In this document: in pieces, positions 43,409 to 54,690 of the stretch | How positions within the stretch are numbered: position 1 is the stretch's first letter | Layout: each line of letters starts with the position of its first letter | Origin: Branchiostoma floridae | Taxonomy: Eukaryota; Chordata; Leptocardii; Amphioxiformes; Branchiostomatidae | DNA: 64,000 nucleotides | Reading direction: 5' to 3' | NCBI RefSeq assembly: GCF_000003815.2 | Contig: NC_049982.1 | Span: 2,224,624-2,288,623 of the forward strand | Translations under genes and position numbers: made by a program | Notes under the pieces: generated by a model | The model's input: the letters and a program-made list of their open reading frames with translations, nothing else | What the model was told of the DNA's origin: nothing | Databases searched by the model: none

Positions 43409-43898
43409 CACTACCAAAAATGATTTTTTCTTACTTTGCTTACCCCATGGACAATTCTTATATGAAGAAAAATATTCTTGCAGGAAGAAAATTGAGAATA
43501 AAATTCAAGCAAAACAAGAAACCACAAATTTTTTTTTAGACATTTAAGCAAAATCTTCTTATTTTTTCTTACGATGCAAGAAAAAAATTCTACAAATTCT
43601 TGTTTTTTTCTATAGTAACCAGATTCAACTCTTTAAAAAATACAAGAATTTTTTTTCTTCCTGGAAGATAAATATTTTGTGAGGAAGCAAAACAAGATAA
43701 ACAAGAAGAGGCAATTTAAGAAATACAAGAAAACAAATCTCAAATTTTCTCAAAAACTTGACAAGCAAAAATTTGCTTGCCCCATGGACAAGCACATTTT
43801 TCTAAGATTTCTTGGGGACAGAATAATTTTCTTCCTGGAAGAAAAGTTTCTGTGAGGAAGCAAAACAGGATAAACAAGAAAAAGCATTTTTGGTAGTG
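43409..43898. mobile_element. A/T-rich MITE with CACTACCAAAAATG termini
   Basis: Left CACTACCAAAAATG and right CATTTTTGGTAGTG are exact inverses. The interior also folds (AAGCAAAACA / TGCTTACCCC pairs). Confidence 0.8.
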
Positions 43899-44169
43899 TA
43901 ACTGATTAATACTTTTGGTTCTGATGTCAACCAGGACACTTACAGGTAGTCATGGCATTGGTCTTGGCCAAGAAACTCAAGACTAGGTTTCAAGGAAGAC
44001 AAGAAGATTCATTTGCACCATCTTGCCACAAAATGTTGTCTTAGGCGTTCTCCTAGACACCATGTAATGAATTAATACTGTTCATAATGGCTTTACACAA
44101 TACTGTCTCTTCTTTTCTTTGCTTAAACAACATTTGCAACAATCGACTGCATCTCTGTTTTATACGTTG

Positions 44170-44255
44170 TCTGACCCTTGCCTCTTCCCTCATGACCTCA
44201 ATGATAAGCGGCCTGCAGGCCGATTTGAGCTTTCATGAATAAACAACGGTTCAAA
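44170..44255 (+). repeat. Dispersed repeat tail (copy 2)
   Basis: Shares CCTCATGACCTCAATGATAA, GGCCTGCAGGCC and GAATAAACAA with 29,055-29,145. Confidence 0.65.
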
Positions 44256-44358
44256 CAAAAACAAAGTTTCACTGCTGTTAGCCTTTCTTAGACTTTGGGT
44301 TTGAGGCCACCTGTTGCAAGTGAATCACATGCTTGTTCAGCACTTGTGTTAGGAGAAT

Positions 44359-44703
44359 TTAGTGCATCTTTTTAGAACAGCAGATCCCGTTACTGAAACT
44401 ATGGGCAGACATGCCCTTCAACTCTAACATGTCCTTGGAACAGTGCACGTCATTTGGTGATGCGCCCATGTCAGGTGCACCACATGTGGTGATGTCATCA
44501 GTAGTAGCGGGGTCCTTGAGGTCGGCGACCGACAGGGCGATGCCCAGCTGCGCGGCGTAGTAGGTGGTCATGATGAGCGCGCGGTTGTACGGGATGGGGA
44601 TGCGGAATTTGTTGACTCCCAGAAGGGTGTCGGAGATGATGAAGAGAAGAGCGCCCACGCATGCACACAGCTTGGTCCACGTCCACAGGTCCGTACTGAA
44701 CAC
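44359..44703 (-). CDS. TMEM86: TMEM86 last exon
   Basis: Acceptor TTTCCACAG, stop TAA at 44359-44361. Encodes VFSTDLWTWTKLCACVGALL, FIISDTLLGVNKF and RALIMTTYYAAQLGIALS then a soluble tail. Confidence 0.94.
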   Translation of the reverse strand: MFSTDLWTWTKLCACVGALLFIISDTLLGVNKFRIPIPYNRALIMTTYYAAQLGIALSVADLKDPATTDDITTCGAPDMGASPNDVHCSKDMLELKGMSAHSFSNGICCSKKMH

Positions 44704-45176
44704 CTGTGGAAATTATCAATAACTTCAGCAAGGCAAACAGAGAAAGCAGACTTCACAATAGGATGGGGTACACGTAGGCACGGGTACAGCACGGCGTCCA
44801 TTCCTACCACCACACCGACAGACACACGTATACACGCACAACACGCATGCACACACACCAGTACACACACACACACACACACACACGTACCTGTAACCTC
44901 GCCATGCCTCTCCAGAGCATGAGCCACAGCAGGAGTACGTACACCCCCACTAGTACGGAGTACACGCCGTGTAGACCCGGGTACAGACAGACATACACAC
45001 AGCACACACATACACACACACGCACACAGACAGACACACACACACATGTACACACACGTACCTGTAACCTCGCCATGCCTCTCCAGAGCATGAGCCACAG
45101 CAGGAGTACGTACATCCCCAATAGTACCGAGTACACGCCGTGCAGACCCGGGTACAGACACACACAGCACACGCAT

Positions 45177-45244
<68 letters not shown>

Positions 45245-45580
45245 ACCTGTAACCTTGCCATCCCTCTCCAGAGCATGAGCCACAGCAGGAGTACGTACAC
45301 CCCCACCAGTACCGAGTACACGCCGTGCAGACCTGGGTACAACACCGCGTACATGCCCACCGAACACGCACACCGACACATGTACGCACACAGACACACA
45401 CATACACACACGTGCGCACACACACACACACACACACACGCGCGTACCTGTAACCTTGCCATCCCTCTCCAGAGCATGAGCCACAGCAGCAGTACGTACA
45501 CCCCCACCAGTACCGAGTACACGCCGTGCAGACCTGGGTACAGACAGACATACACACTCACAGACAGACACACACACACA

Positions 45581-45613
<33 letters not shown>

Positions 45614-47611
45614 ACCTGTAACCTCGCCATCCCTCTCCAGAGCATGAGCCACAGCAGGAGTACGTACACCCCCACTAGTACGGAGTACACGCCGTGTAGG
45701 CCCGGGTACAGACACACACAGACAGACACACACAGCACACACACACACACACACTCACAGACAAACAGACACACACACACACGCATGTACCTGTAACCTT
45801 GCCATCCCTCTCCAGAGCATGAGCCACAGCAGGAGTACGTACACCCCCACTAGTACCGAGTACACGCCGTGTAGACCAGGGTACAGACAGACGTACACAC
45901 ACACACACACACAGACAGACAGACACACACACACACACACGCATGTACCTGTAACCTTGCCATCCCTCTCCAGAGCATGAGCCACAGCAGGAGTACGTAC
46001 ACCCCCACCAGTACCGAGTGCACGCCGTGTAGACCAGGGTACAGACACACACACAGCACACACATGCACGCACGCGCGCACACACACACACACACGTACC
46101 TGTAACCTTGCCATTCCTCTCCAGAGCATGAGCCACAGCAGGAGTACGTACACCCCCACCAGTACCGAGTGCACGCCGTGTAGACCAGGGTACAGACACA
46201 CACACAGCACACACATGCACGCACGCGCGCACACACACACACACACACGTACCTGTAACCTTGCCATTCCTCTCCAGAGCATGAGCCACAGCAGGAGTAC
46301 GTACACCCCCACTAGTACGGAGTACACGCCGTGCAGACCAGGGTACAGCACCGCGTACATCCCCACCGCCACGCCGAACAGCGCCGCCCCCACGGGCAGC
46401 CGTAGCGGAGAGAACCCGAACGACACGATGTACAGAACGTGCGCGATGGCGAACATCACCTGCAAGGGGAAAAATAGCATTGGGAGATGCAACAGCTTTA
46501 GTATCGAAATCATCATCCATAATATTAGATAAAAGATGCCAAGCCGACATCACGCTGTCGAATACCATCGACCAAACGTGTTGTATACTTGCTGTGACAT
46601 TTGCTAACACTAGGTATACTATGTGATGTACTACTGCTCAGGAAATTAGAGAGAGGAAGAGAGCAAGGGAGATGGTGTGACAGAGAGAGGGGGAAGGGAG
46701 AGAGACCCCACCATGCCATGAACGAAATAGACCTCGTCGGAGCTCTGAAATAGGGGGTTAGAAAGAGAGGGAGAGAGAGAGAATCCCTCACCATGTCATA
46801 GATGAAGCAGAAACGTCGATGTTCAAGTCTGAGAGGAGAGAGAGAGCGGGAAGAGAAGGATAAAGCAACTCACCATGTCGTAGATATCCCGTCGATGTTC
46901 TGAGAGAGAGAAGGGGAGAGAGATGGAAGGAGGGAGAGAGGGAGGAATGGAGAGGAAGAGAATAACTTGCCATTCCATAGATGAAGTAGATCCCGTCGAT
47001 GTTCTTAAAGAGGATCGAGAGGAGAAAGCAGGAAAAGGAGAGAAAAGAAACCTTACCATGCCATAAATGCAGTATATCCCGTCGATGTTCTGAGAGAGAG
47101 AGAGAAAGAAAGAAAAGAAAAAGAGAGGGAGAAAATAACTCACCATCCCATAGATGAAGTAGATCACGTCGATGTGCTGCCAGATGAGGAAGGAAAGAGG
47201 AGAGAGAGATGGAAGGAGAGAGACAGAGAGAAGAAAACCCTCACCATGCCATAGATGAAGTACACATGTATATATCCCGTCGATGTTCTGAGAGAGAGAG
47301 AGAGAGAGAGAGAGAAGAAAAAAAAGAAAACTCACCATGCCATAAATGAAGTAGATCCCGTCGATGTGTTGCCAGATGAGGAAGGCGTCCCCGAGCGCGG
47401 AGAAGACGAGCCCTCCCAGGATCCTGCGCGCGTAGGTGTGCATGTCCGTGAGACTCATCCCGTGCAGCAGGACGAACACGCAGAGGGACAGCACCGGGAG
47501 ACACTTGATCAGCGCCGAGAACAGCGTCGGCTTGTCCGCGTCCAGCCACAGGATGTAGTAGATGCACGTGGTCTTGAAGAACGGGACCAGCTTTGGTCCG
47601 ACGCTTTTTAA
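44359..47611 (-). CDS. TMEM86: TMEM86 homologue (lysoplasmalogenase, YhhN family), first exon missing
   Basis: Three exons (47336-47611, 46253-46459 and 44359-44703) give 275 residues in frame. The start LKSVGPKLVPFFKTTCIYYI lies only about ten residues inside the usual N-terminus. Later segments SALGDAFLIWQ, YPGLHGVYSVLVGVYV and FIISDTLLG...NRALIMTTYYAAQ match the family along its whole length, with about eight membrane spans. By family knowledge it is an ER-membrane hydrolase cleaving the vinyl-ether bond of lysoplasmalogens. The C-terminus is about 30 residues longer than in vertebrate TMEM86A and Cys/Ser-rich. Whether it is the A or B form is not decided. All the flanking introns are filled with exon-edge arrays. 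The start exon should lie to the right of 48.8 kb. Confidence 0.92.
44880..46345 (-). repeat. Exon-edge array K: TMEM86 exon 3 donor side, 9 copies
   Basis: The last 93 bases of the 46253-46459 exon plus donor GTACGT recur eight more times (donors near 46099, 45947, 45789, 45614, 45447, 45245, 45060 and 44890), at ~160-190-bp period. Spacers are (CA)n, up to ~60 bases long at 45,177-45,241. Confidence 0.98.
46253..46459 (-). CDS. TMEM86: TMEM86 exon 3 (69 codons)
   Basis: Acceptor CCTTGCAG, donor GTACGT. Begins VMFAIAHVLYIVSFGFSPLR and ends WRGMARLQ. Only this copy has the first 38 codons, so I take it as the true exon. Confidence 0.93.
46690..47345 (-). repeat. Exon-edge array L: TMEM86 exon 2 donor side, 8 copies
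   Basis: The last 30-50 bases of the 47336-47611 exon (IDGIYFIYGM) plus donor recur near 46706, 46790, 46872, 46967, 47055, 47141 and 47245. Spacers are (GA)n. One copy (47141-47195) extends further into the exon. Confidence 0.95.
47336..47611 (-). CDS. TMEM86: TMEM86 exon 2 (92 codons)
   Basis: Acceptor TTTGTCCAG, donor GTGAGT. Contains KLVPFFKTTCIYYILWL, IKCLPVLSLCVFVLLHG and SALGDAFLIWQHIDGIYFIY. Confidence 0.95.
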
Positions 47612-48825
47612 CTGGACAAAAACACAGAACGGTTTATTACAATCATTGTAATTCATTGACGGAATACCCAGGAACTAGATATGGTAGATACACGTTGTTT
47701 TGAAGAACGGCACCAGCTTCGTCCCAACGCTTTTTAACTGGAGAAACATAAAGCAGTTTATATTACAATACGCAATATGCAGGAGCTAGATATGGTAGAT
47801 AATGTTACGTCGTCTTATAGAACGGCACCAGCTTCAGTCCGACGCTTTTTAACTGGAGGAACAAGACATAAAAAACACAATTCGTTATTGATATATGTCA
47901 TAAGTAACACACAGGATCTAGACTACGTAGATGTACACCGACATGAAGAATGAGACCAGCTCCGGTCCGACGCTTTTTAACTGTAGAAATAAGCAAAAAA
48001 GGCATAGAACATTTATTACAATACGCAATACGCAACTTCGGTCCGACGCTTTTGAACTGGCACAAGGCATAGAACAATGTGTATTTTGTTTACTACTAAG
48101 TAAATAGTTTTCGCATTCTTCACTTAGGTCCAAAACGCACAGTTAACGAGACCAGGTTCATACACGTCATCTTGAAGAACGGGACCAGCTTTGAATCAAC
48201 CCGACGCTTTTTAACCTAAGAAATAAGCAAAGGCATAGAACAGTTCATTACATCAACTAGCTATGGTAGATACACGTCGTCTATGGGATCACAAATCCAA
48301 CGTGCAAACCACAACGCCGAAAGCTCAGAGCTGTTGGTGTGGTCAGTTTGGCAGCGCTTGAACCCCGCTGTGACACCAGTCTTAAAACACTGAATATTAA
48401 AGGCATGTACAGTAGTTGAAAGACGGGACCAACTTATGCCCGACGCTCTAGATCTTTCACAGGAAGGAAAAAGACGCATCCCTTATACCGGGTAACCCCT
48501 GTCACGTAGCGAAAATCGATCGGACGATGAGTCTGCGAACTCTAAATTACGAGGAGGCATGACCCTGACGGGAAGGGGGGAACTCTGCTATTTTTTCGTC
48601 GCGGATTAGGGACATACCTCCCCGTAATTTCGGGCTCGCAGACTCGTCGTCCGATCGATTTTCGCTGTGACATGTGATCATGACGGGGGTATTAGGACAT
48701 TTTGAGGCCGATGCTCTAACACCAAATGGTGACACACAGGAGCATTTGAAACAGGCGTAGGTTGATATGATACAAGTGGTCCAGTGGAAAAACGAGACCA
48801 ACCTGGGCCCGACGCTCCTTGAAAG
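47584..48825 (-). repeat. Exon-edge array M: TMEM86 exon 2 acceptor side, about 8 copies
   Basis: The acceptor and first 30-45 bases of exon 2 (KSVGPKLVPFF) recur near 47739, 47851, 47980, 48058, 48212, 48452 and 48806. Copies further upstream are more diverged. Confidence 0.88.
48500..48672. mobile_element. MITE with ~38-bp TIRs inside array M
   Basis: Left TGTCACGTAGCGAAAATCGA and right TCGATTTTCGCTGTGACA are inverted copies. It separates the last two array copies. Confidence 0.9.
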
Positions 48826-49263
48826 CGCAAGAAATACAACACATTTATCACCCTCTTACTCTTACTCTTAGGCAACACACGGAACAGTTTGGAACTAACA
48901 TGGCCTGATAGTATACGCGATTTTAAAATACCAACTTTTGTGCTCCTCCATTGGAACGGCAGGTCATGGTTATACTGAAGTTTATGTCATACCTGTGACG
49001 CGAAAACGTTCGATACGGGTGTTCCGGACCGGGCCATAACTTCCGTATCGCACAGGTTCGAAAGGCGTATCACACAGGCTTTCTTCTAGTAAATCGAACC
49101 ATTTCGAGCGGGCCGAGTGTGGCACGGTTGGAACTTCAAATACCTGATTCAGACGTTGGAGCATTACTATTGCAACACCTTTTGTCCGAGGGCACCAAAT
49201 TTGTTCAACTTCTGGCGCATTTCGCATCAAAACAGGGTTTTTTTTAGGTGGGTATGACATAAT

Positions 49264-49352
49264 TAAAATCGGTCCCAGCCCTTCCGCGGGTCGGATCACC
49301 CTCCGGCCTTCGGCCGTCGTGCGATCCGACCCGCGGTCGGGCTGGTACCTCG
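49264..49352. repeat. GC-rich hairpin
   Basis: GGTCCCAGCCC...GCGGGTCGGATC pairs with GATCCGACCCGC...GGGCTGGTACC; the loop holds CGGCCTTCGGCCG. Confidence 0.85.
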
Positions 49353-49359
49353 GGTGATA

Positions 49360-52060
49360 CGGAATACACCGTGTTCTATATGTACGCAACACAGACGATC
49401 AGTACCGAGACGTCAATGGCAACGGTTCGGTCGTGTAAAAAAAAGGAGTGTCTTTATTTATTCAATGACGTACCAACCTGATGATACAATTTCACGAATT
49501 ACCGTGACCCCCAAAAGCATGAAATCTCGGCTTCGCACTTGCACCGTCCGTAATATGTTGGTAGTAAAGCTGCACCGAGCTGATAAAGGTTCACGTGGAG
49601 TTGTGACGTCACACAGACGCCATCCCAACGCAGGTTCCCCGTGTAAAAACATCAACATTATATCGATAGATAAACCAAACGACGTTTGGACAGATTTTGA
49701 CATTTCGCCCGTTTTACGGGTACTACATGATAGCCGAATTTCCAAGTGTGGAAGTTGGAACAATCGGTTCTATAGCTAGCTACTTCCGAGGTTTTCTCAA
49801 ACGACATTTAACTAGTATATCGTGAGAAAATAAGACGATCAAAACATGTGACTCTATTTTTGCCTGCAAGCAGATATATCGTACACAATCAGCCAACCAA
49901 AAATGGCACCATGAAACGCCCGCCGCATATAGTCCGTTATGGGGCTACACTCCGTAAATAATAACATATAGATGTACCGGTATTATACAACGTCACGCTT
50001 GTGTGATGAAGTGGTGAGATTATTTATAGCTGCTCGTGACGTCAGAGCCCGTCAGCTGACTCGGTGTCGTCACGCGCGCGTAGGGGATCCCGACTCACAT
50101 CCGGGGTACTACGATTTTCTGTTTATTTCTCAGAATACACATACGGATTCATATTGTAGTCTCTGAGCAAATTTTAAAGGTTCTGTTCCAGCTGCGTTTT
50201 AGGCGTTTTTTGTCAGACTTTTTATTTTGTACTGTCTTCTTCATGTCCGTTTGGCCAAACGCCACAAAACACGTCAAAACCTCTACTTGGCCGAACCTCT
50301 GCTTACGGAGAGTATCATATTTAAAGCTGCTGTACTAACTGTCATTGACGACTTCGACTGAAATCATGATCAGATACGCTGTTTTCCTGAATATTAATAT
50401 TTTCTCCTCACCACCAAATCCCTGGCTTTTTCTGCTTCGCCCGGTGTCGCCTGGGAACAAATCCCAGGCTAATGATTATCAAATTAAACCTCATTGATTC
50501 CGCTCAGAATCGAATTCGAATTCATATTAAAATGTTAACGTTTTGTCACTGACGACATTAACCTAAATTTGAAATGCCGTTTTCCCTGCTATTATTACCC
50601 TCGTCACCAAATCCCTCTCTGGCCTTATTGCTTCATTTGGTGTCGCCTGGGGACAAATCTCTGTTTTTAAATCTCCTTGACACCGCTTAATATGAAAAAG
50701 ACCACTTTATCCTTTGTCATGCAAACGGCCTAGTTTCTGATAATCTATATATGCTATATATATATATATCTATATATTTCGAGTTCGAGTGGGTTGTAAA
50801 ACGTAAGATTTATACTTATTATAGCTTTGTTTATTTTCCTTACGACCGAAACTATTCTTTAAAATGATCCACAACGACTTTTTTTGCTTCTCTCTTTTTA
50901 TTGCGACGATAGGATCCTGAGGTTTGTGTGTTTAAATCTCTGAGCAGCCAGTTTCTACTGTTTCCCGAAGACGTGCTACGCAAGCCGATTTCTCCTTCAG
51001 GCAGCGAACACAAAAAACATCTCGTGACACAGTGTCATGCTGCTGGGATAGCCTCCACCAGGCCTTCCTACGGTCTCGCCAGGCCTTCCGAATCCTATAC
51101 GCCGGTATAGCCTCCATCAGGCCCTCCTACGGCGGTGTACATAGGAGAAGGATTGAGGGTAACACTTATTTCCCCCTTCCACCGGTAAAAGAAACCCTAC
51201 GGTGGCCAAACTCCCATCGCAAAACATTCTCCATGGAGCCAGTAGGGTCAAGGTCACGGGCCAGTACACAACACCAGACAATGGGCCATGTGGGGCCAGA
51301 ACGTCGAGAAGGGGGTCCACATAAACATAAACACGGAACAGGTCGAAAAAATCTCCAGCGGAAAACAAAACAAACTGGCCTCAACCTGCTGTAAGAGGTT
51401 TACATACAATCTCAGCTCGACAGTGTAGAGGAGATGACCTAGCATCGATCCCGAACACAAGTGGGTGATAAACAGATCGATCGATACTGTGGAAGTGAAA
51501 GCTAGGGCAAACACGACATGTGAAAATCAACAGTCATGTCAGTGAACATCGTATGTCTCAGATGTACAGTGGTGCCGACATAGTGGAAACACTGACTCAA
51601 ATCACCGTGAGAAAGCCGTATCTACATTGTACGAGCTCTTCTGTCTGCAGGGCAAAATGCCAAATGTTTATATTTTCAAAACACGAACGTTCGAACACAC
51701 ACTGCCAACGGATACGATACAAGCAACCCTTGTTTTCGGCGACACAAAATCGTTTCTTCATCGCCACATGCAACTACACAAATTCGACATACACACAGAG
51801 GATTTCATGAAATAATATTTCATAATGTCAACACCAGAGAAATGGATTCGCCCTTACCACCGTGACTGGTCTATTCATGGTGATTTCCTTTCCGCTGATG
51901 TTTTTGTTGCAGACGAAAATTTACGGCGAAATGTGCAGTCTTCTACCAATCCAGAACAAAAAGACAGCGAAAATACGTCAATCTAGGGTCCAGAATCCCC
52001 TTAACGTGTGGGAATCTCTGCAGGAAGCTAGCCTGTGTTGTCACAAGGCTTCTACGTGAT
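49360..52060. other. No recognisable gene
   Basis: Includes an open frame at 49,354-49,779 (plus) without family features, (TA)n near 50,755 and a short tandem repeat GCCTCCACCAGGCCTTCCTA at about 51,050-51,135. The missing first exon of TMEM86 may be in here or just beyond, but I cannot place it. Confidence 0.5.
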
Positions 52061-52139
52061 GAAATTTGAGCCGCCGACGTCGTTTCACGCTGGCGAAAAC
52101 AAAGGTATCCTATATTTTTGTCGACGTATCTCTTTCTCC

Positions 52140-52345
52140 CCCCACGATTGCGTCATGGGAATCACTCATGGCTGACTCATGCGCTGATTGGTCAGTATCC
52201 GGAGGCGTTGCCAAATACGGCGCCTCGATTGGTGTAGCGGATTTAAACGTCACAGAGATTGGCCAATGGCGTGAAGGCACTAGCAACGTGACTTTGTTTA
52301 CATCCTGCCAGCCGATATGGCCGGGCTTCCAAGTAGGCGACCCTC
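52140..52345 (-). promoter_or_regulatory. CCAAT-rich putative promoter, perhaps of TMEM86
   Basis: Three CCAAT boxes on the minus strand (ATTGG at about 52187, 52230 and 52259) lie with a GC-richer context and AACGTCAC near 52,248. Assignment to TMEM86 rests only on position and strand. Confidence 0.35.
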
Positions 52346-52494
52346 TTGGCTTCCAACGCGGACTTTAGGAGACGGTTTGCTTGAGTCTCTTCAGTATTTT
52401 GTTACTTCAGACCACATTATGTCAGAAAAGGCGGGCTGTCAGAAAATTTAAGTAGCAGTATGAAAGTCTGTGCGGTGAAAACAGCCCGTTATCG

Positions 52495-52763
52495 AATGAA
52501 TGAAGACCTTTATTGTACATTCATACCCACTGGGTTCAGTACAGGTCACAATAAATGATACAACATTATATAATTATACAATGAATCTACACTACTCAAG
52601 AATCGTATTCTACTGCGTACACCCTTGGCCCGTTGACCCCTACCAAGGTCAATGCCGAGCGCAGTGCACTGTTGTTGGTTATCTCTAGCTTGCAGCCTTT
52701 ACCAGGGAGGTTAAACCTCTTGGTTATACATTAGCCCGAACTTTATAGCACGGCAAGCTGGTT
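52495..52763 (-). mobile_element. Possible LINE/SINE 3' end
   Basis: On the minus strand it ends TACAATAAAGGTCTTCATTC, the style of a retroelement 3' terminus; an inverted AGGTTAAACCTCTTGG lies near 52,708. Its other end is hidden by the gap. Confidence 0.35.
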
Positions 52764-52863
52764 NNNNNNNNNNNNNNNNNNNNNNNNNNNNNNNNNNNNN
52801 NNNNNNNNNNNNNNNNNNNNNNNNNNNNNNNNNNNNNNNNNNNNNNNNNNNNNNNNNNNNNNN
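52764..52863. other. Assembly gap (N)
   Basis: Exactly 100 undetermined bases, so probably an unsized gap. Confidence 0.99.
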
Positions 52864-53209
52864 GGTCACAACAAGACATGTCGAAAAGATACAGTTCACA
52901 GATACAAAATGAGACTATTGCTGGATAAATTCAACTTCTCCTCGCTTTTCTGTTATAGTGGAGATAAAAGAGCAGATATGTTTTAAGATCGATGGTTTGT
53001 CTAGTTGCATTAGGAATATGATTTTTTTTTCAAAACTTAGGTGTATGAAATAAGGAAATTGGTTAAATGACATGTCCGTTCTAGTGCACTGACACCGGTG
53101 TATTGTGGATCGCCGTTAAGAACTGAGATACCATCAGAAAAAAAAAGAGAAAACGAATTTCCAAGAGTCTGAATCATAGGGCTTGGCCTGCTTCGAAAGA
53201 TCATACCTC

Positions 53210-53344
53210 TAGCCTGGGTACCATCCAAATAGTAGTTCGCTCCAACAGTTGTTATATGCACTATATACTGTCGCTTCTATGCTATTCCAGAGCAGAAGTG
53301 AACATAGGAGCTAGCGAACTACTACCCGTATAGTACCCAGGCTA
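53210..53344. mobile_element. Hairpin MITE (TAGCCTGG family), aged copy
   Basis: TAGCCTGGGTACCATCC at the left pairs with TAGTACCCAGGCTA at the right. No target duplication is left. Confidence 0.85.
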
Positions 53345-54146
53345 TAATGCAATACAGATTAGTTTTATTATAATACCTCATCAATGTACTCTAAATTTCT
53401 TGTCACACTATTTAATGAATCATTCGAATCTTAATCAGCTGGCTTCCTGACCCATTTCATGCACGGTCTGTTATAAAACCCTTTGATTTGTGACGATATT
53501 GTAGTGCCAAGAAAATTACCCGTGCTTCATCTGAACTAATATGTTTTCCAGCGAAGCCGTCACGTATGAAATTTACATGGCCGGGTTCTCATCAAAAATG
53601 ACCCTGGGGAAATTTAAGAAGTCCGTAGTGATATTCTTCTGCCGGGGTGTTGATGTAGCTGTTGGCGAAACGTGAGCTACTTGGTGTGCCCAGACCGTGC
53701 AATTAGTAGGAGCATTCTTGTATTTAAACTCATGGAACACTAACCGTGGAAAATACATGATTTATTATCGTGATGGTAAACGAATGAATTGTTTATCAAT
53801 TTTTCTACGCTTACAATACAGCAAGAATTAACTTAACTTTAAGACAAACATTATGTAGAAACGGCAATTGATCTTAATTGAAACATGATTAAAAATTGGC
53901 TATTCACACCGTAAACATAAGATCTCAACAAATTCTATTTGTTTTTATCTCGGATTTGAATTATAAATGCCAGACTAGTACTGGAAGATGAGCATGGAAG
54001 CAGAGCCTTGGTAAACACGATTCAATGTTGTCAGATTTCCACTTGATTAAGAGCCAAGGAAATAGGTACGGGCCGTGAGTGAGTGAAATAGGTATATGTT
54101 GCAAAAGTATGGAAATTATTTTTGTATGCCAGTAGTGTCATCTAGG

Positions 54147-54308
54147 TAGCCTGGGTACCATCCGGATAGTAGTTCGCTCCTATGTTCGATTCTGAAACAC
54201 AGAGAAGCGACTGTATATTGTGTATTATGAATGTCAGAGCTAGAAGCGACTGTATATAGTGTAAGATGAACGCCGGAGCGAACTACTTTCCGGATGGTAC
54301 CCCGGCTA
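54147..54308. mobile_element. Hairpin MITE (TAGCCTGG family) with 9-bp target duplication
   Basis: TAGCCTGGGTACCATCCGGA pairs with the right end TCCGGATGGTACCCCGGCTA. Flanked by TCATCTAGG at 54138-54146 and 54309-54317. Confidence 0.92.
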
Positions 54309-54449
54309 TCATCTAGGAGGATCTTGTGTCTTCATTTTAATCTGTTCCAAGTGGTACATATGTACATCAGTTATGACATGTAAAAAAAAGTAATATTTTA
54401 CTTTATGGCATCTTCGTTTCTGCTAACAAATGTACAGAGATATTTGACC

Positions 54450-54690
54450 TATCACTCTCTCTCTCTCACTCACTAAGTCACCCACTCACTCAGATACCCA
54501 TCAAACCAGAGAGCTCTGTACATCTACCCACTCACTCATTTACTCAATCACACACACTCATACATACTTAATAACTTGCTCTCACTCTCTTAATTACTCT
54601 GGCACTAACTCACTCAATCACACATGCACACTCACACTCATCTCACTCTTACCTAAATTCACTCTAATACACATTCTTACTCACTCACTA
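54450..54690. repeat. Degenerate CACT/CTCA simple repeat
   Basis: Dense CTCACT and ACTCA motifs with drift. Confidence 0.8.

Larger units (their letters stand above)
40626..44160. other. Intergenic stretch between ZNHIT3 and TMEM86
   Basis: Convergent gene ends face this AT-rich region. I see no exon. It holds three MITEs listed separately and the ZNHIT3 3' UTR; an AATAAA at 41,396 is one possible polyadenylation signal but distant. Confidence 0.6.

Noticed and set aside
45177-45241. Long (CA)n as a regulatory Z-DNA element
   Set aside because: Possible, but nothing in the sequence separates it from an ordinary microsatellite spacer of array K.
44847-45796. Plus-strand frames rich in HTHTHT
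   Set aside because: Antisense translation of (CA)n.
44804-46610. Several minus-strand frames of 250-330 residues rich in CVCVC and repeated YVLLLWLMLW
   Set aside because: They arise because (CA)n spacers lack stops and the TMEM86 exon copies stay open. No transcript needs to read through; only 46253-46459 fits the family.
49354-49779. 141-residue plus-strand frame as a gene
   Set aside because: No family motif, no splice context, and it begins in hairpin/repeat-rich DNA.
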